Made by a program: the position numbers and the translations under genes. The notes below the pieces were generated by a model. That model saw only the letters and a program-made list of their open reading frames with translations. It was not told the DNA's origin and made no database searches. Below are positions 36,779 to 46,753 of a stretch of 64,000 nucleotides of DNA, piece by piece. Numbering within the stretch: position 1 is the first letter of the stretch; each line of letters starts with the position of its first letter. Origin of the DNA: Sesamum alatum (taxonomy: Eukaryota > Streptophyta > Magnoliopsida > Lamiales > Pedaliaceae); NCBI GenBank assembly GCA_034509735.1, contig JACGWO010000008.1:16937864-17001863 (forward strand), written 5' to 3'.

Positions 36779-37702
36779 TGTAAACAAATTTTCGTGTTCC
36801 TGAATTTAACGAAATAAGAAAATATTACAAATGAATTTCTTGAATTTGATTTGAGTATTTGTGGATGCGAAATCTCTACTTAAACCTCTGATTCTTCTCT
36901 TCAAGAACGTGATCTTTGACTTCGGCAACTTTGGAGGTGAAACTGTGACGTTTGATCTCCTTTGACGTTGACTTTGACTTTGAATAACGTTAATTCGGGA
37001 GTCGTTGACTTGTTCTCGGATCAAACGCTATAAACTTGACGATTCTTGACTTGAATTTGGGATGTTTTTGGTGGATTTGAGACTTTGATCTTCCGCCAAG
37101 GTGGACTTCGGTCTTGATAACGTTAATTTGCCGGTCTTCGGACTTCTTGTCGAATCAAACGCTAACTTTGGACGATTTCCTCGACGAACGCCTTGAATCT
37201 TGCCTAGAACGCCGTGGATCTTCCTTGATTTGTGAGAGGATTTCGAGACTTCTTGAATGCTCTCTTGCTTGCTTGTGTGTGTTTTGAATGAGTTCCCATG
37301 ACCCCTTTATATCGCTGTCAAAGAGGTAGAGTTGTGGTGAACTTGAACACTTATTTTGTATTATCCCTTTATTTTAATTTAAAGAGATAAATACATTAAA
37401 TATTTGGGAATACATGATTGGTCAATTTCAATATTATCTCTTTAATTTTTATATTTTTTCAAAGAGATAATATAAGAAATATTTGTCTTGATTTGATTGG
37501 CCGGAACACCACAATTTGACACGTGTCAACCGTTGATTTGATGACGAAATATATATCAAAATATCAATTAATTTAACTATTTATATTTAGAATTAATTTA
37601 GTAAATTCTAAAATATAAATAGAAAAATAGAATATAATTGATAAATAATATATATTTTCCACTTGTCGTCATTTGATTGAGTGTACAATTTATTTGTCTA
37701 CA
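36779..37702 (-). repeat. 3' LTR of the gypsy element
   Basis: 924 bp, TGTAAAC...TCTACA, aligned end to end with 49488-50409. Contains repeated TTGACTT-rich sequence in its first half and AT-rich sequence in its second. Confidence 0.95.
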
Positions 37703-37716
37703 AATGCCCCATCGAG
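37703..37716 (-). other. polypurine tract next to the 3' LTR
   Basis: On the minus strand the sequence just before the LTR reads GATGGGGCATT, a G-rich purine stretch in the place where plus-strand DNA synthesis is primed. Confidence 0.65.
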
Positions 37717-38198
37717 ACTCGTTCACGAACATATGCTTGAAAATGTAATTTTCAAAGTGAATGAGTCGCGAAATACATGAATCAAATTTAAATTGTCATC
37801 CAAATTAGGGACTTATTTGATCAAAATGCATCTTGAAATTTTTTTGTCGACTTGAGAGTTTTGGCCTAGTAAAACCAACAATATTTGTTCTTTTAATTAC
37901 CAAAATTCTAAGCACAAATAAAGAGCTATTTTCTTGCTTGGCCCATCAATTGCTTTACAGTAATTAGTAACTTTGTTGGTATCAAAGTTGGAGCCCAGTT
38001 GGAATTCTGATTTGAAGAAATCATGACAAGCGAAGGTTTGACAAAGCCATTACTCCAATTCAATTTGAACTCAAATTGGAGGAATTGTGGTCAAAGGTGG
38101 AGCTCAGGCTCGAAATTGTTCAATTTGTTTCGGACTTTGAATTTGATCAGGAGTATGGATCACCTAATTTATTTGGACTCAATGCCTAAAATTGACGT

Positions 38199-38207
38199 CT
38201 ATATAAG
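38199..38207 (+). promoter_or_regulatory. candidate TATA box of the antisense gene
   Basis: CTATATAAG lies upstream of a GAG|GTATGT splice donor (38262-38270) and about 1.5 kb before the antisense coding start. A matching acceptor TTTGATAG ends at 39726, nine bases before ATG 39735. This would give a 5' untranslated exon and a 1.46-kb intron (38265-39726). Inferred only. Confidence 0.4.
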
Positions 38208-38483
38208 AGTTTGAATAATAGCAATTCAGACTACAATTTTTTTTCTTTTTGCTGCGTCCTTGAGGTATGTTTCAATAGCCAGCTTTTTTTCTTCTTCAAT
38301 TTCTGATACGCACACAATGTGTTTGTGCTATTACTTCGACGAGTTCATGCCCAAACTTCTTTGGATTTCTTTTCTCCTTACAGATTTTATAGCTTGACGA
38401 GAAGCTTTCGGCTCAAATTTTCTTCTCCAGATTTAGGCTTATTACAATAACGCCTTCTTGACTTGCTATCTTGATTTTTTTTT

Positions 38484-38983
38484 GAGTTAATTACATTTAG
38501 ACCCCCTCTGAAAATGCATAATTACACTTTCCCCCAAAGAAGTTTTGAAATTACATTTACACCCCTTCTCAAAATTCTTTGTTTACACCTGACCTCCATT
38601 CGTTAAAGTTTGGGCGGAAAAATGTTCATTTCAACAAAAATAATTACATAAATTTTCAATTTTACCTCTCATTTAACATTCTCGTGCAATAATTTTGTAC
38701 TTATAAGGAAAAAATATAATAATATTGGCCTCACTCCATACATATACGTTACACTTGTCCTCTTATAAGTACAAAAATATACATGAGAATGTTAAATGAT
38801 GGAAAAAAATTGAAAATTTGTGTAATTATTTTTGTTGACGTGAATATTTTTCGTCCAAACTCTAACGGATGGGGTCAGGTGTAAACAGAGAATTTTCGAA
38901 TGGGGTGTAACTGTAATTTCAAAACTTTTTTGGGGAAAAATATAATTATACATTCTCAGAGGGGGTGTAAGTGTAATTAACCC
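38484..38983. mobile_element. 500-bp Mutator-like MITE inside the gypsy 3' region
   Basis: The left end reads GAGTTAATTACATTTAGACC and the right end, inverted, GGGTTAATTACACTTACACC. Inverted similarity extends about 110 bp (GTGTAAACARAGAATTTTSG block). The flanks are nine T residues on each side (38475-38483, 38984-38992), a 9-bp duplication of low complexity. Non-coding. It lies in the proposed intron of the antisense gene. Confidence 0.75.
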
Positions 38984-39734
38984 TTTTTTTTTTGTAGTTC
39001 GTTCCGACTATCGAACTTTATTTGATGACAGTATTTCCTCAAAAATATCCGAATTTATACATGCATTGTAGTGTATTTGAGAAGTCCGAATGCATGAAGC
39101 TCTACTTATTATTTTGAAGCAAATTCTACAAATAAAAGATATTCGAAGCTTTATCTTGAGCATAATTTTGAATTCCATATGCATGTCTCACATATTTTTT
39201 GGTAAACCGAGATTTCCATATTCATCAAAACAAATGACTAGTCCATGAGGTTGGCCCGTTGAATCATAGTGAGGGGTTGCTCACAAACAACGTTGGTTTA
39301 TAAAAAAAATGCCCACACTAATCATTGGCAATTAACAAAGTTAATTCGGGCCTAGTAAGAAATAATTGAAGCTTGCACCCAATTAAATTGCCCACAAACA
39401 ATGTTCAAAAAAGTCAATAAATCCATCTTTGACCTGCAAACATGCTATTTTTCTTTCCCTTTATTTCTTCTTTTTTTTTTCAAGTGGTGTATTCAAGAGA
39501 GATCCATCAAAGGGCACAGCATATTTTTTTCACAATACTGCAGGAACTAGGAAATAGACTTTATATTCAGGAAGTTAATAGCCAACGTCTAATTGATATT
39601 GACTGTAACTTTTATTTGACATATTCCCATGCGCTTTACCAATGGTATGTCATAGATTTATTTGAGTTTCTTTTTTTTTTTTTTTTTTGACTAACTCAAT
39701 TAAACCTATTCTTTGTGCTTTGATAGGTTGCGAC

Positions 39735-42585
39735 ATGGTTTACTTCAAAGACGAGCCTCTTTCCTCTGGTCAACAGAACTTAGTGATTCTTGATGATGAA
39801 AGTCAACTCACAGAGAAAGGGACGATTTTGACGACTCACACACCTCTCATCGGTCGGTATGCGAAGCAATAGCCAAGGTTGACGACTCCACTTCACACAG
39901 AGCAATGGTCTCGAGAAGTTTCTTTGAACAAGACTTCCAAGGTGTGGTCTCTACAAGCGACTCACCACCGTTGTTCTGACGAAACCAAGCTTTCTACCGA
40001 CGTTAGGCTGCCACATTATTGAAGGGAAAGCCAAGTAGGGCGACAACGTTCACTTTGCCGGCGAGTTTCGCTTCGTCAAAGGGTTTTGGGAGTGGACGGA
40101 AGACATACTTAGCCGGTGTAAAGACAAGCTAGTTGCGGCCCAAGTATATGATGTTGTATATGCCTCACTATTTACCTACGACCGCAATTCCGATATCATC
40201 AAGGCGTTTTGCGAAAGCGTGGTGCCCATCTACCAACACTCTTCTGACGTCCTTCGGAGAATTGTCTATTTTGTCGTGGGACGTGCACACCCTTTCCGGA
40301 CTTCCTATGGAGGGACTCCTTTTATGACGAAGTTGTTCCAAGTGCCAAGGAGCTTAACGGGGTTGATGAGACAAGACGGAGACTTGTGCCTCGTTCTTGC
40401 AAGTTCCTACTTCACGCCTACCATTTGCTTCGAAAGAGTAATAATGATGGTCAATCCTCTCAAGTTTCTGTCGATAAATGGGTCAAGTTTTGGCTTAGAA
40501 GGTCGACGAAATACCGCGAGCCCCCTCCGCGTAAAGAAAAGAAGGCCGTTCGTCCTAAGTCAACACATAACCCCTCCGGGACCTTTGGGGTACATGGCAA
40601 GTGGTCCATGGCGGACGAGCATCGTTCTCGAGGCTTGGTATTGAAGGGAGTTCAAAGGAAGAGAACATTCTTTGGCGGCGCATTTAGCGTGTTGGCTTTG
40701 TACTTTTGTCCTTCCCACTCAAAATGTTGGTTTTCAATGTGCCCAAGTGTTTTCAAGGTGGCGAGTGCTATGGCAGTCGGTCGGAGGATTGGTCTTGCAG
40801 TTCCTGTTTTGGCTAGTATTGACAGAGGTTTGAATAAGATCTCCGACTCCCCAAGTCCAACTCGCGTACACTCTCCATTTCCGATCCATTTTGTTTGTAG
40901 TTGGATAGCTTATTATTTCAAGACTCACTATCAACTTGTGCAAAGCATTCGTGGGCCCAAGATGACGCTCTTTTCAGGTGAAGGAGGTGCAAAATACTAC
41001 GATCCGTAAGAGGCGAGAAAGCGGCTATACAGAGGCGACTTTATCTCTTGGACTTGCAACATGATTTGTGAGGGACAAGAATTTTTTCATTCACAGACGA
41101 CGGGCACGCCAACAGAATCTGAAGAAATCTACTTCATGGCCATCCGTTCGAACTACCTTCCTCTGCGGCAAGGCGATCATTTCGTTGTTGAGCCCTATAG
41201 CGCTCATCGATTTAGTCGTCAATTTGGTTTCTTCCAAGAAGTGTCGGGGATTCTTTCGCAAGACGTTCGCAAAGCTACTTTAGAGGGTGGAATCCGTTAT
41301 TGGCGCATGTGCATTCTGTCCAAGACTATGAAAAAAGTGTTGTTCCCTCCCATGCCCCCAAATATGAAGAAGTTCTCATCAGAAGCATACAAAAGGTGGT
41401 GGCTTGGAGTTCACGGTGGCTACTTTGAAGAAAACGTGACGAAGTTACTTGCCTTAGGCCCAAGTCAAGCTTCTCCAAAAGGCAAGAAGTGTGATGAAGG
41501 AGTCGCCCAAGATCATCCTTGCTAGCTGGCTACTTCTCTTTCTAAGCGAAGTTCTCAAGTGGTCGAACCCCCTTGCAGTGAATAAGAAGCAAAGTGTTCC
41601 TCATTCCTTAGAAGTAAGTGGGAGTAGCAATCTTGATCGCCATTGGAAAAGGCCGAAGAGGGATTCGAAACCAACAAACATCGATGGTGATGGTGAAGGA
41701 TCAATTCATGAACCATCGATGCTGAATTTTGTCAAGGAGGTCATTTTGTTTCCTACTCTTTTGCCTTTTTCTGTCTCTTTTTTTTTTTTTTTTTTTTGAT
41801 AAGATCTTTTGTTTCTAACCCTAGTTGATGCATTATCGTAGCTCGAAGCTGAGGTCTTAGCCGTTGACGATGATGAAACTTCCCAAGACAACCAAGGGTC
41901 GACTTTGTTGGCTACGACTCGTCCTCTTGGAATGGGGCTTAAGAGAAAACAACACTCCTGCTAAGCCGTTGTGTCGGTATTTGAAGGCGAGAGGTTCTTT
42001 CTTAATCATCAAAAGGAGTTCCTTCAGAAACTATGGAGTGATCTTCTCGTGAAGATATCAAACACCCCAATTAATTTCATCTCATCAATCAAAGACGACG
42101 TTTACTTCGTTCTTGAGTCTATGAAGAGTTTTCAGAATTTTGATATCTCAACCGTGGAAGAATCGATGAACACGTTGTTCGCCAAGGCTGTTGTTTATGA
42201 TGAGGCAAGGTCGTCATCTTCTGAAAGGTTATCTAAAGATCTTTTCGACCGGAAGTTAAAGGAAGCCAATGATCGTTTTCAAGAGGCCCGCGCTAATGAA
42301 AGTGGAGGAGCTTCCAAGGTCCAATCTACTACGGACGAGTTGAAGCGTGTTGAGAAGGAGCTTGCGGATTTGAAAGAGCGTACGAAGAACTTGTGTGCTA
42401 CTCTGAAGGAAGAAAACCATCTTTTTCATAGTGCCCAAGTTGGAGTTCGTGAAATTGTGGAGGAAATTGCAGCGCTTGAGAATACCACCCCCCTCAACGA
42501 TGAAGTAGTTGCGAGTTTGGAGGCTTCAAGGACACACTTGGAAGCTCTCAAGGAAGGGTTGAAGGATCTGCGTCCCTTTGCTTGA
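39735..42585 (+). pseudogene. antisense plant mobile domain (PMD-like) gene within the retrotransposon
   Basis: Runs opposite to gag-pol. From ATG 39735 (MVYFKDEPLSSGQQN) the frame meets a stop at 39870-39872. PMD-type motifs then follow in two frames: FGELSILSWDVHTLSGLPME (to 40327), YDEVVPSAKELNG, FWLRRSTKYREPP and GLVLKGVQRKRTFFGG (to 41009). After one in-frame stop comes FVVEPYSAHRFSRQFGFFQE (41061-41525), very like the Y-x-P-H-R-x-x-R-Q-F-G segment of the aminotransferase-like plant mobile domain (PF10536). An intron is likely at about 41738-41841 (T-rich, ending TATCGTAG). The last exon, to 42585, encodes FLNHQKEFLQKLWSDLL, then a coiled coil rich in K, E and L. PMD proteins in plants act in silencing and development; the role inside retroelements is unknown. 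Confidence 0.8.
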
Positions 42586-42951
42586 GATTCGCTTAGGACC
42601 TTTGGTTTTTTTTTTTTTTTTCCATTTGATTCCCTTTTTCTTTATTTTATGTCATGAACTGCAATGTTTCCTTGAGATTACATTATAGAAGCTTTTTCTT
42701 TTCTTTCTATCTTGCAATCTTTGAGCATGTTTGAATACTTCCATTCTCGACGACTTCATAAGAAGAATAAAGCCCATTTAAGTGTTATGACTAAACTTAG
42801 AATATCTAAGATGCCTACATACCTCATGCGGGCCGTTCACAGTTTATACTCATGCGGGCCAGGAGTTTTTTTTTTTCTTTCTTGTTTTTGGTTTTTTTTT
42901 TTGTTTCTTTTTTTTCTGTTTCTTCCCTTTTTATTTTTTTTCTTTTTTTTT
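42586..42951. other. pyrimidine-rich spacer between antisense gene and integrase
   Basis: The 3' ends of the two convergent genes are separated by about 365 bp with T-rich tracts (42860-42955). No gene is seen. Confidence 0.6.
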
Positions 42952-44105
42952 TCAGGCGTAATACCGCTTCAAGAACTTTCCATTTATCGGGTTTATCCTC
43001 AAGCCGTCTTCAGCAACCAACTTATATGCACCATTTGTGTAGACTTCTCTGACAACATACGGACCATCCGATTTTGGCAAGAACTTGTTTCCCGTTCGAC
43101 GCGTTGTGATTATGGGCCTCCTTACTGCGAGTACAAGATCACCAACTTGGAAAGAGCGCAGGCGGACCTTCTTAATGAATGCTTTGTATAGTCGAGCTTG
43201 ATAACACTCGAGCCTTTGTTTTGCTTCCAATCTCTTCTCATCGAGAGCTTCGAGTTCATCGAGCCGTATTCGAGCATTTTCTTCTTCAGTAAGCCCTTCT
43301 TGTATAGCTATTCTCAATGAAGGAATTTGTTGCTCAAGCGGGAGGACTGCTTCTACTCCATAAACCAGGGCGTAAGGGGTTGCTTGCGTAGGCGTTCTGA
43401 CCGTGGTTCTATATGCCCATAAAGCTTCTCCAATTCTTTCGTGCCAATCCTGCTTTGACTTGGTCTCCACTTTTTTCAATAGGCTGCACAAAGTTTTGTT
43501 AAAAGCTTTAGCAAAGCTATTGGCAGCGGCATAGTACATAGAAGAGTTTCTTTGCTTGAATCCAAACTTCTGACACAATTTGTCTATCAAGCTGTTACAG
43601 AAGGGTTTTTTCATTATCAGTGATGATATACCTGGGCACTCTGTACTGATATATGATGTGTGTACAGATGAAATCAACAATATTATCTTTCTTCACTTCT
43701 TTGAGGGGGACTGCTTCAGCCATTTAGAGAAGTAGTCAGTTGCCGCCAAGATATATAAGTGACCACCGGAGGACTTTGTCATGGGTCCTACGACATCCAA
43801 ACCCAAAGCATCGAAGGGCCATGAAGATACAGTAGGGTGCAATGGCTCGGATGATTGATGGATAAAATTGGCGTGAATTTGACAAGCTTGACATCTCCCT
43901 GCATAGTCCATGCAATCTTTAACCATTGTAGGCCAGTAATAACCCATTTTTTTTTATACGGAAGTGTAGTTTTGGTCCGGATTGGTGCGCACCACAAACT
44001 CTAGAGTGAGCTTCTTTCATAGCTTGCATTTGCTCATCATCGTTCAGGCAGTATAAGAAAATGCCATCAAATGAACGTCTATAGAGCGTGTCTTTGAAGT
44101 AGATG
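42952..44105 (-). pseudogene. gypsy integrase, frameshifted, catalytic Glu replaced
   Basis: The N-terminal zinc-binding part (AHSRVCGAHQSG, then RCQACQIHANF) is split by a frameshift at an eight-T run near 43950. The core starts GLDVVGPMTKSSGGHLYIL (first Asp). The second block, ITDNE, is followed by a frameshift in an A run near 43607. The third block reads AAANSFAKAFNKTL, where lysine stands at the position normally held by the catalytic glutamate. The C-terminal part includes FQVGDLVLAVRRP and ends GKFLKRYYA at 42952. Such an enzyme should not integrate DNA. Confidence 0.85.
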
Positions 44106-45104
44106 AAGCGAGACGCCCGCCGTCGAATTTCAGCCCTTCGTCGTATATCGTCGGGTAACTTCTTGTACTTCAAGTAATCGACGAGTGATTGTCGCCAATC
44201 TTCTTCTTCAATTTCGAAAACCTCCATGACATGATTTTCTTCTTCTTGGAATGTGTCATCCTCATCATCACTGAAGACCGGTTGTATGACCCAATTCTTA
44301 CATATCGGTATGCGCATCTCCTCATTGGTCATCGAGAGGGTTGAAGCAAGCTTGGCCAATGCATCAGCTTGTTTATTATCTTTCCTCGGTAGGTGCTCAA
44401 GTTCTACATCTCCTAGCCATCCTATCAGCCTTCTTGCGTAGGCATAGTATGGAAGCAACTCAGGCTTTTTGACTTCGTAGAGACCGAGGAGCTGATTGAT
44501 CACTAGCTGAGAGTCTCTGTATACTTTGAGGTGTCATTGCTTTGTGTCAACTGCCATTTTCAATCCGAGGATTAATGCTTGATATTCTGCCATATTATTT
44601 GAACAGTTCTGGGTTAGAGTGAAGGAATAAGGCAGGACTTCCCTTTTAGATGTGGTAAAGACAACCCCAGCCCCGGCTCCTTCTCTATGGGCAGCTCCAT
44701 CAAAGTACATTTTCCATGGAGGCGTAACTTCAATCAGAAGGACATCCTCGTCAGGCAAGTCATCAGACAATTCCCACTCGGTAGGCATGGGGTGATCGGC
44801 TAGAAAGTCTGCTAAAACTTGTCCCTTCACAGCCTTTTGAGGAACGTATGTGATCTCAAATTGTTGTAGCTGAAGATACCATCTTGCGAGTCTCTCTGAC
44901 AGCACTGGCTTTGCCATGACATATTTCAGAGGGTTTACTTTTGAGACTAGGTGGACATTGTGTGATTGAAAGTAATGCTTCAGCTTCTGGATTGCGAAGA
45001 TGAGCGCCAAACATAGCTTTCCAATAGGTGAATAATTGAGCTCGTTTGGCGTCATCCTTTTGCTTAAATAGTATTAAGGTATTCTCTTTCCCCTCATTAT
45101 TTTT
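43919..45104 (-). pseudogene. gypsy RNase H region (two domains)
   Basis: The frame 44534-45055 carries the connection/RNase H-like part (GKLCLALIFAIQKLKHYFQ, LARWYLQLQQFEITYVP) followed by a second, Tat-type RNase H with YFDGAAHREGAGAGVVF and NNMAEYQALILGLKMA. The domain continues after a stop/frameshift near 44530 with YARRLIGWLGDVELEHLPRK and DALAKLASTLS. RNase H removes the RNA strand during reverse transcription. Confidence 0.85.
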
Positions 45105-46643
45105 CTAGGCAAGTAAGATCCCCACGGAGCGCTCTTGAGCAGCGACGTACAGAATTAAGGGGCATCCGAGAACGGGTGCAACCAACACCGGAGGCTTCAT
45201 CAAGTAGGATTTTATGCTTCTGAATGCTTTATCACAAGCCTCATCCCATTCGAAGGGCACATCCTTCTTCATTAGGCGACTGAATGGTTGACAACAACCT
45301 GCTAGATTTGAAATGAATCGCCGAAGGTATGTGAGCTTTCCTTGCAAACTCTTGAGCTCATGGATGTTCCTAGGTTCTGGCATTCTCAAAATGGCATCAA
45401 TCTTGGCTTGCTCAATCTCTATACCCCGTTGACGGATAATGAACCCAAGGAATTTTCCGGACGTAACTCCGAATGCACATTTGGAGGGATTCATCTTTAG
45501 TTGGTATCTCCTCAAACATTCAAAAACCTTTCTCAAGTCATGAAGATGATCCCCTCGTTTCTTCGACTTCACTACCAGGTCATCAACATAGCATTCTACA
45601 TTCTTGTGGAGCATATCGTCGAAGATTTTCTGCATTGCTCTTTGATATGTAGCACCGGCATTCTTTAATCCAAAAGGAATGACCTTGTAGCAATGTCGTC
45701 ATTCTTCGTCTGTCGGCGCCATACGTATTTGGTTATATCCAGATGACCCATCCATGAAAGATAAGGCTTCATAACCTGTAGTAGCATCTATCATTAATTC
45801 AGCAATTTTGGTAATTGGAAGTCATCCTTGCGACATGCGTGATTTAAGTCTCTGAAGTCGACGCATACTCGAATTTGCCCATTCTTCTTTCACAGGGACA
45901 ATACTGGAAATCCACATTGGATACTTCACTTCTCGGATGAAACCGGCTTCGATGAGCTTGTTTACTTCACCTTCAATTAGCGGGATTAGCTCAGGTCGGA
46001 ATCTCCTTTGGGCTTGTTTGACGGGACGAGCCCCTTTCATCACCGACAGGTGGTGCACAGCTACTTTTAGGTCTAGCCCGGGCATTTTTTTGTAGGACCA
46101 TGCAAACACATCTTTATACTCATGAAGTAGCGCGATGTAAGCCTCATCTTCTTCTGGGGTTAGAGACGCGCTTGTGTAAATTGGTCGGGGATCTTCTGCA
46201 TCACCTATATTGACTTCTTTCAACTCATCAATGGTGGTTTTAACGCCTTCCTCAAGTTCTGGAGGAGCGTCTTCAACATCTTCTTCTTCAACCTCCTCAT
46301 TTTCAATTAAGGTGATGTGGTGAGCTAAGGCGATATCCTCTTCAACACTACCATCAACATAATTGGATGATGCTATGCTTTCTCTATCATCCTCATCATC
46401 AAGTTGAACTTGTGTGAAGACCATTGTTCTTGTTTTAACTTTTAAGACTATGCCACTTGATATGTCTAGAGTTGTGTGGCGTCTAATTCTGGAAAGAACC
46501 AAACTTCTAAGTTTATGCGATGATGTGATGTTTTCATTTGATTGTGCAGCCACCTTGGACACGACTTTCTTTTGGTTCATCATTCTTTTCTGTGGACCAA
46601 GTGTATCAAAGACAGATTGATTGTTGGTCTTTCTGTGCACCAT
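45105..46643 (-). pseudogene. gypsy reverse transcriptase, frameshifted
   Basis: The upstream frame (45822-46643) begins with an acidic linker, then DVFAWSYKKMPGLDLKVAVH and FRPELIPLIEGEVNKLIEAG. Fingers motifs lie between about 45635 and 45850 in changed frames with a stop. The frame 45105-45635 contains YVDDLVVKSKKRGDHL, with the catalytic YVDD intact, and FLGFIIRQRGIEIE. It synthesises cDNA in the particle. Frame breaks near 45850 and 45690 prevent a continuous product. Confidence 0.9.
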
Positions 46644-46753
46644 TCTTTTACATGGGTCGAGTCTATTGAAGGCAGACTCCCGTGGATTCCCTTTCCTTTG
46701 GTCATCTTCTATTGAAGAGAGACTTTCGATGACATGGTTGCTGCTAGCCCTTT

